In this document: positions 31,727 through 39,092 of the stretch, piece by piece | Numbering within the stretch: the first letter of the stretch is position 1 | Layout of the letters: every line of letters begins with the position of its first letter | From: an uncultured Arthrobacter sp. | Lineage (GTDB): Bacteria > Actinomycetota > Actinomycetes > Actinomycetales > Micrococcaceae | Assembly: GCF_947495145.1 (NCBI RefSeq) | Contig: NZ_CANLXP010000029.1 | Coordinates: 1 to 39,372 of the forward strand | Direction of reading: 5' to 3' | DNA: 39,372 bases | The notes under the pieces: generated by a model | Database searches by the model: none | What the model saw: only the letters and a program-made list of their open reading frames with translations | Told to the model about the DNA's origin: nothing | Translations under genes and position numbers: made by a program

Positions 31727-32440
31727 ATGCGCATCGAACTCCAATACACTGACGGCTGCCCGGCGGCACAACCGTTGCGGGAAACAGCCGAGCAGGTCCT
31801 GGAGAACCTCGCCCCGCACGAACACATCGTGTTCACCAGGGTTCCCACAGCCGAGGGTGCCTCCAAGGGGATCTTCCCTGGCAGCCCGATGCTTTTGATC
31901 GATGGACGGGAAGTCGGGCGGAGTGATACTGGACAGGTATATATGTCGGACTTGGGCCTTCCCGACCCGACGGTTCCGCAGGAGCCGGAGATCAGGGCAG
32001 CGCTCGGTCAGGCGGCGTTCAACTCACCGGTCCGCCTGCCCCTGCGTCACCGCCGGACAGTGCTCATTGCCTCGCTGCTGATCCTGTTCGGTGCACTGCT
32101 GGGTCAGCTCGCTGCGTGGGGGGCAGTCGTGACCCTGGCCGCGCTGGCCCTGCTGGCCGTCGGTTTTGCCAGCAACGGTCGCAGGAAGGGCGCCCAACCC
32201 TACATGTGGGCGGCCGGCTTCGCCGCGCTCTCCTGGCTGCTGGCGACGGCCGCAATCTGGTGGGAGGTCTTTTTCGGCTATTCATTACGACTGGGGGCGA
32301 CGGCTGGGCTGCTGTTCCGGGTGGGTTTCATCTCGGCCCTGGTTACCGTGCTCAGCGTCATCGCCGGCACAGTGGCTCGGCACCGGCTACGACAACAGCT
32401 GCGACAAGACCCGGCTGACCAAGACCAGAATCAAACATGA
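31727..32440 (+). CDS. Thioredoxin-like domain fused to a four-helix membrane domain
   Basis: I choose ATG 31727 behind an AGGTG sequence; GTG starts at 31718 and 31724 are possible. The first about 90 residues form a thioredoxin-like domain ('IELQYTDGCPAAQPLRETAEQVL', 'FPGSPMLLIDGREV') with a single Cys-Pro in place of CxxC. Four membrane helices follow, with a C-terminal basic tail ('ARHRLRQQLRQDP'). Cytoplasmic thioredoxin-like domains of the 'GCP' type occur with mercury and organomercury genes, but the helical half is not MerT. I do not recognise a named family for the full protein. It belongs to the VKOR-linked gene set. Confidence 0.65.
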   Translation: MRIELQYTDGCPAAQPLRETAEQVLENLAPHEHIVFTRVPTAEGASKGIFPGSPMLLIDGREVGRSDTGQVYMSDLGLPDPTVPQEPEIRAALGQAAFNSPVRLPLRHRRTVLIASLLILFGALLGQLAAWGAVVTLAALALLAVGFASNGRRKGAQPYMWAAGFAALSWLLATAAIWWEVFFGYSLRLGATAGLLFRVGFISALVTVLSVIAGTVARHRLRQQLRQDPADQDQNQT

Positions 32441-32483
32441 CAACGCCCCTCATATGCCGACACAGCACGAAGGAAGAACCATC

Positions 32484-32786
32484 ATGTTATTGACCGCCTC
32501 AGTGTTTGCGCTGGTACCAGCACCGGATGAGGGCCAGCTGCGGCCTGGTCTGGATCCCAGCGAGGTCACTCCCGGCCTGCTGGGATTCCTTATGACCTTG
32601 TTCATGGTGATCGCCGTGATCCTCCTGATGCGCTCCATGGTGGGCCGCGTCCGCAGGGTCCGGTACCGCGCGCAGGCCGAAGAACAGCAGCGCACCTACA
32701 CCGACGATGCCTCAACGCCTGCGGCGCTCGGCGCCGCGCACACTTCTGCTACTCAGCCCCGCGCAGAATCCGGGCCCGACAGCTGA
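32484..32786 (+). CDS. Small single-pass membrane protein, 100 aa
   Basis: ATG 32484 has AAGGAAG 8 nt upstream. An N-terminal segment ends in 'LDPSEVTPGLLGFLMTLFMVIAVILLMRSMVGRVRRVRYR' (helix about 33-51), and a cytoplasmic Ala/Thr-rich tail follows. Short proteins with this 'TPG.LGF..T......L..SM..R.RRVR' pattern are widespread in actinobacteria and of unknown function. It lies between the thioredoxin-like fusion and the Nramp gene. Confidence 0.7.
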   Translation: MLLTASVFALVPAPDEGQLRPGLDPSEVTPGLLGFLMTLFMVIAVILLMRSMVGRVRRVRYRAQAEEQQRTYTDDASTPAALGAAHTSATQPRAESGPDS

Positions 32787-32790
32787 AGCA

Positions 32791-32833
32791 GGTTTCGGTA
32801 TGCCATGAAGTAATATTTAGGCATGCCGAAACC
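32791..32833. promoter_or_regulatory. Duplicated MntR/DtxR-like operator and leaderless promoter of mntH
   Basis: GGTTTCGGTATGCC (32791-32804) and GGCATGCCGAAACC (32820-32833) form a 14-bp inverted repeat with one mismatch. The right copy is itself a near-palindrome, TTTAGGCATGCCGAAA. Between them TAATAT (32811-32816) ends six bases before ATG 32823. There is no Shine-Dalgarno sequence, so the message is probably leaderless and the operator covers the start codon. Metal-dependent repression by an MntR/DtxR-family protein is inferred from the dyad type and the gene. Confidence 0.55.
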
Positions 32834-34073
32834 TTTCCTTCGCGGCCGTGAACGTCGAGCCTTCCCGCTGCGGGGTGTGCTCCTGCTAGGGCCAGCGTTT
32901 GTGGCGTCGGTGGCTTACGTTGATCCCGGGAACGTAGCGGCGAACCTGACCGCCGGCGCACGGTACGGGTATCTGCTGGTGTGGGTGTTGGTTGCCGCGA
33001 ACCTGATGGCGGTTCTGATCCAGTACCAGTCCGCGAAGCTGGGGTTGGTCACCGGCCGATCGCTGCCAGAGCTGATCGGAGGCAGGCTCCCCGCGGGCCG
33101 CCGCCGGGCGTTCTGGGTTCAGGCCGAAGTGGTTGCCGCCGCCACGGATGTGGCGGAGGTGATCGGCGGGGCGTTGGCGCTGAACCTGCTCTTCGGCACG
33201 CCGCTGGTCCTGGGCGGCATCATCATGGGAGCGGCGTCCATGCTGCTGCTGGCCCTGCAGTCCCGGAATCGGCAGCACCTGTTCGAACGTACGGTACTGG
33301 TTCTCCTGGCTGTCATTGCCGCCGGATTTACCGCCGGGTTCGTTGCGAATCCGCCGGCTCCAGGTCTTGCGGTGGCCGGGCTGGTGCCCCGGTTGGAAGG
33401 AGCGGACACTGTCCTGCTGGCCGCGAGTATGCTGGGCGCAACCGTGATGCCGCACGCTATCTACCTGCACTCGGCGCTCTCGGTGCACCGCCATGGGGCC
33501 GGACACGCGCCGTCGCATCTGCGGCGGCTGATCCGTGCCGCGCGGGTCGATGTCGTTGCGGCCTTGGCTTTGGCCGGTACGGTCAATATCGCCATGCTGC
33601 TCGCTGCCGCCAGCAGCCTACGAGGGGTAGATGGAACGGACTCCATTGAGGGAGCGTACGCGGCGATCGGGCAGAACTTAGGTCCTATCGTGGCGGCCGC
33701 TTTCGCCGTTGGGCTACTCGCCTCCGGGCTAGCCTCAACGTCGGTGGGCTGTTATGCCGGGGCGGTCATCATGGAGGGTTTGCTTAGAGTACGCGTCAGC
33801 CTGTGGGTGCGCAGGGCCGTCACCCTGCTGCCGGCCCTGGTCATTCTCGGCGGCGGTGTCGAGCCGACCATGGCGCTGGTAATCAGCCAGGTGGTGCTGA
33901 GCATGGGTATACCGTTTGCGTTGGTCCCATTGGTGGGTGCATCGGCAGATCGCCGACTGATGGGCGAGCATGTCAACTCCAGGGCGTTGAGTTTTTGCAC
34001 TTATGTCAGTGCGGGCCTGATCATCGCCTTGAATGTGGCCTTACTGGTGTTGACGTTCACCGGCGCCGGCTGA
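32823..34073 (+). CDS. mntH: Nramp-family divalent metal transporter
   Basis: This 416-residue protein has about 11 membrane helices. The metal-site motifs are 'YVDPGNVAANLTAGARYGY' in helix 1 (the DPGN motif) and 'ATVMPHAIYLHSALS' in helix 6 (the MPH motif), which mark proton-coupled Mn(II)/Fe(II) importers. Manganese is the likelier substrate, given the MntR-like operator on its start. It is the only clear metal importer in a block otherwise made of exporters and assembly factors. It converges with the dsbA-like gene with only 6 bp between stop codons. Confidence 0.93.
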   Translation: MPKPFLRGRERRAFPLRGVLLLGPAFVASVAYVDPGNVAANLTAGARYGYLLVWVLVAANLMAVLIQYQSAKLGLVTGRSLPELIGGRLPAGRRRAFWVQAEVVAAATDVAEVIGGALALNLLFGTPLVLGGIIMGAASMLLLALQSRNRQHLFERTVLVLLAVIAAGFTAGFVANPPAPGLAVAGLVPRLEGADTVLLAASMLGATVMPHAIYLHSALSVHRHGAGHAPSHLRRLIRAARVDVVAALALAGTVNIAMLLAAASSLRGVDGTDSIEGAYAAIGQNLGPIVAAAFAVGLLASGLASTSVGCYAGAVIMEGLLRVRVSLWVRRAVTLLPALVILGGGVEPTMALVISQVVLSMGIPFALVPLVGASADRRLMGEHVNSRALSFCTYVSAGLIIALNVALLVLTFTGAG

Positions 34074-34079
34074 AGGGTT

Positions 34080-34769
34080 TTATTGTTCGTCGGAGATACT
34101 GTCGGCAATCAGGGCACGGAACTCCTCCAGAGTGGCCGCTTCCACCAGCTCACCATCAAGGAAGAAGGTCGGTGTTCCGGCGACCTGCAGGGCTGTTCCG
34201 TCCGCAACGTCGCGCTCGATGCGTGCCTGGGTCTGCGGGTCCGCTACCGCCGCGTCGAAAGCGGCCATGTCCAGACCGAGCTCCTGCGCGAAACCCCGGA
34301 ACACGTCGGCCTTGGACTCACTGGCCTCACCCCACGCCTCCTGGGTTTCATACATTCTGTCCAGCATCGGCACGAACTGTCGCTGCTGCGCGGCTGCTTC
34401 GACAGCCAGCGCCGCGTTCATCGAATTGATATGTCCGGGAAGCGGGAAATAGCGGGCAACGATGGTGAGGTTCTGATCGTATTCTTCCTTCAACTCATCG
34501 ACGAAGGGTTTCGCGGCCCGGCACGCCTCGCACTCGAAGTCCAGGAACTCGACCAGGACCGCTTTCTCCTGCGGGGCTTGGGAGATGATCCGGCTGTCCT
34601 CGCGCACCACCTGGGCGCCTCCTTCGGATGTCAGGGTCTCCTGCTCATCTGCCCTGACGAGGTTTGCTATCACGATGGTGAGAACCATCGCTAGGACGGC
34701 GACGGCAATCACAATCCACACGGTGCGTTGCGCCCGGGAGGTGCGTGGCTTCATGGAGGTAGAACTCAT
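34080..34769 (-). CDS. DsbA-family thiol-disulfide oxidoreductase, membrane-anchored
   Basis: It encodes 229 residues. An N-terminal helix (about 16-38, 'VWIVIAVAVLAMVLTIVIA') anchors or exports it. The thioredoxin fold with helical insert carries 'FLDFECEACRAAKPFVDEL' (Cys-Glu-Ala-Cys) and the cis-proline loop 'VAGTPTFFLDG'. It should introduce disulfides into exported proteins and be re-oxidised by the VKOR encoded at 30661. It follows the cation exporter gene by 58 bp on the same strand, so both may be one transcript. The ATG at 34769 has AAGGA 12 nt upstream; an ATG at 34754 is a weaker alternative. Confidence 0.92.
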   Translation of the reverse strand: MSSTSMKPRTSRAQRTVWIVIAVAVLAMVLTIVIANLVRADEQETLTSEGGAQVVREDSRIISQAPQEKAVLVEFLDFECEACRAAKPFVDELKEEYDQNLTIVARYFPLPGHINSMNAALAVEAAAQQRQFVPMLDRMYETQEAWGEASESKADVFRGFAQELGLDMAAFDAAVADPQTQARIERDVADGTALQVAGTPTFFLDGELVEAATLEEFRALIADSISDEQ

Positions 34770-34827
34770 CGGGTAGGGGTTTCCTTACTGGCTAGATCTG
34801 CGAATCAGGCTGGCTGGAGTGTGCTGG

Positions 34828-35742
34828 TCAGTGCGCTAGATGGTGTTCGTGGTCGCGGTGCTCGGCCGGTTCGATCTGGAACGTCGAGTGTTCAATACCA
34901 ATCCTAAAATGCGTGGAGATGCACTCCTGCAACCGGTCCAGTACCTCATGTGTTCCACCTGTGGCAACGACCTCATCGGTGAGGACGACGTGCGCGGTCA
35001 GGACGGGCAGTCCGGTGGCGATCTGGGTAACGTGCAGGTCGTGTACCTCCACGACACCCGGCATAGCCAGGATGTGTTCGCGGATCCGGGCTGGCTCGAT
35101 GCCCGGCGGGGTGCCCTCCAGCAGCACGTGCACTGTCTCCCTGAGGAGCTTGATCGTGCGTGGCAGGATCAGCGCCCCGATCAGCATTGCAACGATCGCA
35201 TCGGCCCGGACCCAGCCGGTGAGGGTGATGATCACCGCGGCGACGATCACCGCAACTGAGCCCAACGCGTCATTGAGGACCTCCAGGAACGCCGCCCGCA
35301 GGTTGAAGTTGGCCGATCTGCTCCGGGACAACACGAACAACGCGGCGATGTTGCCGGCCAGCCCGATCACCCCGAAAATCACCATCTGCTCCGAGGCGAC
35401 CTCGGTGGGGGTGATCAGCCGCTGGATTCCCTCGATCAGGACATAGGTTCCCACCGCCATCAGGATCCCGGCCTGAGCCATCGCGGCCACGACCTCGGCC
35501 CTCCGAAACCCCCAGGACCGCTTCACCGTCGCCGGGCGCAACGCCAGTGTGGCTGCCGTTAGTGCCATCGCCAGTCCACCGGCGTCGGTAAGGACGTGTG
35601 CGGAGTCAAAGAGCAGCGCCAGGCTACCGGTTATCCATGCCCCGAAGATTTGAAACACGAAAACGCTCAGCGTAATTGCCAGCGCTATCGCTATCGGCCG
35701 TCGATGCGTTTCAGCAGCTGCCGCGGGTTCATGGGTGTGCAT
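34828..35742 (-). CDS. czcD: Cation diffusion facilitator (CzcD-like Zn/Cd/Co exporter)
   Basis: The protein has 304 residues, six membrane helices and a cytoplasmic ferredoxin-like domain. The helix-2 metal site is 'SAHVLTDAGG' (HxxxD). In helix 5 the usual histidine is glutamate ('LEVLNDALGSV', ExxxD), a variant I associate with actinobacterial members and one that may shift metal preference. The C-terminus ('HRDHEHHLAH') and N-terminus are histidine-rich. The ATG has no Shine-Dalgarno sequence; TATCAT lies 7 nt before it, so it is probably leaderless. It diverges from a CmtR-like repressor gene across 54 bp. Confidence 0.93.
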   Translation of the reverse strand: MHTHEPAAAAETHRRPIAIALAITLSVFVFQIFGAWITGSLALLFDSAHVLTDAGGLAMALTAATLALRPATVKRSWGFRRAEVVAAMAQAGILMAVGTYVLIEGIQRLITPTEVASEQMVIFGVIGLAGNIAALFVLSRSRSANFNLRAAFLEVLNDALGSVAVIVAAVIITLTGWVRADAIVAMLIGALILPRTIKLLRETVHVLLEGTPPGIEPARIREHILAMPGVVEVHDLHVTQIATGLPVLTAHVVLTDEVVATGGTHEVLDRLQECISTHFRIGIEHSTFQIEPAEHRDHEHHLAH

Positions 35743-35796
35743 ACCTAAAATGATACAGGAGAGGCTGAACTCAGGGTCGGGTGTACATTAGAGGCC
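35743..35796. promoter_or_regulatory. Divergent leaderless promoters of czcD and the cmtR-like gene
   Basis: Both genes start without a Shine-Dalgarno sequence. On the minus strand TATCAT precedes the czcD ATG by 7 nt; on the plus strand TACATT (35784-35789) precedes the ATG at 35797 by 7 nt. The only 54 bp between the start codons must hold both promoters and any repressor site. A bound CmtR-like dimer would cover both. Confidence 0.5.
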
Positions 35797-36126
35797 ATGG
35801 AATCGCTGACAACCGGGCAGGTGCTGGCCAAGTTCGGATACGCCCTTTCCGACCCCACCAGGGCACGGATCCTGCTGGCGCTGCGGTCCGGACCGAACTA
35901 TCCAGCCGCCCTGGCAGACATCCTCGATGTTTCGCGCCAAAGCATGTCAAACCATCTGACGTGCCTGCGCGGCTGCGGCCTGGTGGTCTCCACACCGGAG
36001 GGCCGTAAAGCCCGCTACGAACTCGCCGATCCCCGCCTGGCCCACGCGCTCGGTGACCTGCTCGAAGTGGTCCTGGTCACCGACGCCACGCTGTGCCATG
36101 ACCAGCGGACCATAGCCGGTGGATGA
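35797..36126 (+). CDS. cmtR: CmtR-like ArsR-family Cd/Pb sensor
   Basis: The protein has 109 residues. The winged helix 'GYALSDPTRARILLALRSG...LDVSRQSMSNHLTCLRGCGLV...EGRKARYELAD' is close to mycobacterial CmtR. Three cysteines (56, 60 and 100) match the CmtR cadmium ligands (Cys57, Cys61, Cys102) in position and spacing. It would repress the divergent exporter and release on Cd(II) or Pb(II). Its last codons overlap the ctaG start by 8 bp, which links metal sensing to the next gene. Confidence 0.9.
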   Translation: MESLTTGQVLAKFGYALSDPTRARILLALRSGPNYPAALADILDVSRQSMSNHLTCLRGCGLVVSTPEGRKARYELADPRLAHALGDLLEVVLVTDATLCHDQRTIAGG

Positions 36127-37093
36127 TCCGGTAGTGGAGGGCCCGGTATGGATCCCCACCGCCCCTCCCTCACTCGAAACCTTTCTCGCTCCCACACTTC
36201 AGCCCATCCCGCTGATTCCTGCCATCGCCGTACTGATGGCGCTGCTTTACTTGGCCGGAGCGCTTCGCCTCTGGTCCACCCGCCGAAGGTGGCCCGTATG
36301 GCGGGCCCTCACCTTTCTCTCCGGATGCCTGATCATTGCGGTGGTCATGGGCGCGGGCATCGAAGGATATGGGCTGCGCATGTTCTCCGTATTCATGTTC
36401 CAGCAGTTGACGCTGATGATGGCGGTACCGCCTCTGTTGATTCTCGGACGGCCTGGCACCTTGCTGCTGCGGGCTACCCCGCACTGGGGTCCAGGACGGC
36501 TTGTCCTCCGAATGGCGCACGCCGGATTACGCTCACCGATCAGCCGGCTAGCATTACACCCCGGGTTTATGATCCCGTTGTTTCTAATCAGTTTCTACGG
36601 GGTCTACCTCAGCAACCTGGCTGATCAGCTACTTCCTACCTGGTATGGCCATGTGGGCCTTGAGGTACTCTTCCTGGCCGCCGGGATCCTGTTCACCATC
36701 CCGCTGATTTCCACCGACCCGCTTCCTGTCCGACAAACCCATTTCGGGCGGTTCGTCGACATTTTCGCCGAAATGCCACTACACGCGTTTTTCGGGGTCA
36801 TCATCATGATGGCAACCACGCCGGTTGTCGGCTTCTTTTCAACCCTTCCGGCCTCCTGGGAGGTGGATCCCATGACGGATCAAGGCATCGCCGGCGGGTT
36901 GGCCTGGTCCTACGGTGAGCTGCCGTCCGTGCTCATCCTGTTGTTCATCCTGCGGCGCTGGCAACGCGACGACTCAAGACAAGCAGCCGCCGCGGACCGG
37001 CACGCCGTACTGAACGGGACACCGGAGCTGGATGCCTACAACGCCTACATTTCACGGCTCAACGACCGTGCAGCCCGTGCCCATCGAAGCTGA
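36119..37093 (+). CDS. ctaG: CtaG-type cytochrome c oxidase assembly protein
   Basis: It encodes 324 residues from GTG 36119, overlapping the cmtR-like gene. Seven or so membrane helices show the Caa3_CtaG pattern: 'FSVFMFQQLTLMMAVPPLLILGRP', 'HVGLEVLFLAAGILFTIPLISTDPLP', and 'AEMPLHAFFGVIIMMATTPVVG' with conserved histidines. These proteins help load copper into caa3-type oxidase. CopC, encoded nearby on the other strand, is a plausible copper source. This is unrelated to Cox11-type CtaG. Confidence 0.92.
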   Translation: MDDPVVEGPVWIPTAPPSLETFLAPTLQPIPLIPAIAVLMALLYLAGALRLWSTRRRWPVWRALTFLSGCLIIAVVMGAGIEGYGLRMFSVFMFQQLTLMMAVPPLLILGRPGTLLLRATPHWGPGRLVLRMAHAGLRSPISRLALHPGFMIPLFLISFYGVYLSNLADQLLPTWYGHVGLEVLFLAAGILFTIPLISTDPLPVRQTHFGRFVDIFAEMPLHAFFGVIIMMATTPVVGFFSTLPASWEVDPMTDQGIAGGLAWSYGELPSVLILLFILRRWQRDDSRQAAAADRHAVLNGTPELDAYNAYISRLNDRAARAHRS

Positions 37094-37171
37094 GAGGCTT
37101 CCATGATCGTTCTCCATCACCGCCGGTGCTGCGTGCGCCCTGGTCTCCGTCTTGGAGTGATCAGCACCGTC

Positions 37172-37876
37172 CTACTCCGTACCGTTCTCACGTGCATCTG
37201 CTTTGACGGCTTGGCGGTGTCCAACCACGAACGCTGCGCCGCCTCCGACCACGATGACCGCGATCACAATCAGCAGCAACCAATTGACGCTTCCGGGACT
37301 TCCGGTTTCCTCGGATACCGGTTCGGCAACCGGGTCATCCAGGCTCGAAGTCGGAGCAACAGCTTCGGGGGCCACCGACGGCTCTTCACTTTCAGTACCC
37401 TGCGCGCTCGGAGCGGATGCGGCGGTACCCTCAGCCGGCATCGTACTGGCCGGTTCGTAGGTGAAATCGAAAACGCCCTCAATCGGGTGACCGTCGGAGG
37501 AAACGGTTCGCCACGCCACGCTATACACGCCCGGCGCTTCCATAGCGGTCGGGGCCGACATGACGTTCGCCTCCAAAGTGACGGGCGTTGCTTCCACCGG
37601 GGTCCCGTCGGGCCCGGTGACTTGGATCCGACTCAGTTCCAGCCCGGAGGATTCCAAGGGCGTCTCGGAGAGCGTGATGGTGATGGCCTCCGGAGCGGTA
37701 TCGATGAGAGCTCCTTCAGTCGGCGCGGTGCCAATTAAGGAGTCATGCGCCGTGGCCGCGGGCGCTCCGATGAACCCCATCATCAAGGCGGCGAGCATTC
37801 CCAGGAACACCCTTCGGAGGCCTCGTGCTCGAGGACGACAGGAATGTGAGGAATGGGCTGGATGGGGGCTGATCAT
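37172..37876 (-). CDS. copC: CopC-domain copper-binding protein with C-terminal membrane anchor
   Basis: It encodes 234 residues from ATG 37876 behind AAGGAG. The signal peptide ends at 'ATA', so the mature protein begins with a histidine ('HDSLIGTAPTEGALIDTAPEAITITLSETP'). This N-terminal His and the later 'VSSDGHPIEG' are the Cu(II) ligands of the family. A Pro/Ser/Glu-rich linker and one membrane helix ('WLLLIVIAVIVVGGGAAFVVG') follow. It lies 35 bp after the M23 peptidase gene on the same strand and may share its transcript. Confidence 0.92.
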   Translation of the reverse strand: MISPHPAHSSHSCRPRARGLRRVFLGMLAALMMGFIGAPAATAHDSLIGTAPTEGALIDTAPEAITITLSETPLESSGLELSRIQVTGPDGTPVEATPVTLEANVMSAPTAMEAPGVYSVAWRTVSSDGHPIEGVFDFTYEPASTMPAEGTAASAPSAQGTESEEPSVAPEAVAPTSSLDDPVAEPVSEETGSPGSVNWLLLIVIAVIVVGGGAAFVVGHRQAVKADARENGTE

Positions 37877-37911
37877 GATTCTCCTTCGTGCGCAGCAGAC
37901 GGTCAGAACGA

Positions 37912-38748
37912 TCAGAACCACTGGATGGGATCAACCACTGTGTCGTTCATCATGACCTCGAAGTGGAGGTGACACCCAGTGGAATTTCCTGTCGTACCCG
38001 CGTTCCCGATCAGCTCGCCCTGGGACACCACCTGCCCGGCGCTGACCGCGATGACCGACAAATGGTTATAGGTGGTTTTTAGCCCGTTGCCATGATCTAC
38101 GACGATCCGATTTCCTCCCCCGTAGGGGCTCCAACCGGCTTCGACCACCTCACCGCCTTGGGCGGAGAAAACCTCGGTGGCACAGGAGGCGACCAGGTCA
38201 AGTCCAGTATGCACCTCCCCGGCACCGGTCAACGGGCTGGTACGGTACCCGAAACTCGATGTCGTGGCCATAGAAGCGAGCGGGGCGGTGAAACGTACTC
38301 CGACAACCGGATCATTGGGCTCCTCGATAACGGGATCTGCCGCTTCCGCGGTGGGAGCTTCCACAGAGGGTTCACCCGTTTTGTACTCTACCGAGCCCGC
38401 GGCCGACAGTGAGCGATCACCAACTTCCGCATCTGAACCGGGCACAGCCGCGACGACGCTCCGGGGAAACGCGACTTCCGCCTCGGGATCAGCCGTAATC
38501 TTCTCAGATGGTGCGTTCCCGGTTGAGATCGGCAGTTCGATGCTGCCGCTTCCCTGCGCGGGGAACATTACGCCGCTGAGCAACCCGACTGCACCCAGCG
38601 CTATCGCTGCAGGTTTGATCCAGTTCCCACGGAATCCAGCGACTGGCGCTGCCGCGCGCCGCCGCCCCTGCCGTGGCCGCTCCGCTGCCCGGCGGCCATG
38701 AGGCACTGGTTCCGCACGGCGACGGCCGACGGCCTTGTGTGATGACAC
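37912..38748 (-). CDS. M23-family cell-wall endopeptidase, membrane-anchored
   Basis: It encodes 278 residues from GTG 38748, chosen because AAAGGAA lies just upstream and the longer open frame (to 38949) runs through a riboswitch. A basic N-terminus precedes one helix (about 38-58, 'IKPAAIALGAVGLLSGVMF'), then an acidic linker. The C-terminal LytM/M23 domain has the zinc motifs 'EVHTGLDL' (HxxxD) and 'CHLHFEV' (HxH), with 'YNHLS'. It should cut peptidoglycan cross-bridges or stems outside the membrane. Control by c-di-AMP and probably MtrA fits a growth-linked hydrolase. copC follows after 35 bp. Confidence 0.93.
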   Translation of the reverse strand: MSSHKAVGRRRAEPVPHGRRAAERPRQGRRRAAAPVAGFRGNWIKPAAIALGAVGLLSGVMFPAQGSGSIELPISTGNAPSEKITADPEAEVAFPRSVVAAVPGSDAEVGDRSLSAAGSVEYKTGEPSVEAPTAEAADPVIEEPNDPVVGVRFTAPLASMATTSSFGYRTSPLTGAGEVHTGLDLVASCATEVFSAQGGEVVEAGWSPYGGGNRIVVDHGNGLKTTYNHLSVIAVSAGQVVSQGELIGNAGTTGNSTGCHLHFEVMMNDTVVDPIQWF

Positions 38749-38763
38749 GAAAATTCCTTTCCG

Positions 38764-38932
38764 AACGCCGCTGAAGTTAGCTGTCGGATTCGGGCAAGGA
38801 ATCAGCCCGGCCGGCCAATGCACACACTGGACGGCTTCACCCCAAGACGACACAATGGCCGCCAAAAGAAGTGGGTCCTCCACCCCTGCCGGTATACGAA
38901 CGATGGCTGGCTTTCCGGCAGGGTTAGGCGTC
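38764..38932 (-). promoter_or_regulatory. c-di-AMP riboswitch (ydaO-yuaA type) in the M23 peptidase leader
   Basis: On the minus strand, P1 pairs GACGCC (38932-38927) with GGCGTT (38769-38764). A hairpin CCCTGCCGG/CCGGCAGGG follows, then the conserved runs 'GGAGGACCCAC' and 'GGGGTGAAGCCG', and near the 3' end CCCGAATCCGACAGCTAAC (38794-38776). The last is a hallmark of actinobacterial ydaO elements, which sit before rpf, NlpC/P60 and M23 genes. P1 ends only a few bases before the AAAGGAA ribosome site (about 38755-38761), so ligand binding could block translation. Confidence 0.88.
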
Positions 38933-38984
38933 GAGACCAGCGTCACCAATTCATTTCGGCGACTGGGCCACTCTACAGGGACGG

Positions 38985-39007
38985 ATGTATAGTTACAATT
39001 TCGTGAC
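38985..39007 (-). promoter_or_regulatory. MtrA-like direct repeat and -10 box of the M23 peptidase gene
   Basis: On the minus strand GTCAC-N6-GTAAC (39007-38992) is a direct repeat of the type bound by the essential response regulator MtrA in actinobacteria (GTMAC-N6-GTMAC). It is followed at once by TATACAT (38991-38985), a fair -10. Transcription would start near 38978, giving a leader of about 230 nt that contains the riboswitch. The rest of the gap 38749-39092 holds nothing else I can name. Confidence 0.55.
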
Positions 39008-39092
39008 CTACTGAGAGTGGGACTTGGCTCGTCTCACCAAACGTCCAACCAAAACTGGTCAACGTCTTACAGAAGGGATTATGCGCACTCTC

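Noticed and set aside
37103-37738. 211-residue plus-strand reading frame opposite copC
   Set aside because: It is antisense to a well-supported CopC gene, with low-complexity composition and no ribosome site.
37912-38949. 345-residue reading of the M23 peptidase
   Set aside because: The first 67 codons are the c-di-AMP riboswitch region; GTG 38748 has the ribosome site and leads into the basic tail and membrane helix.
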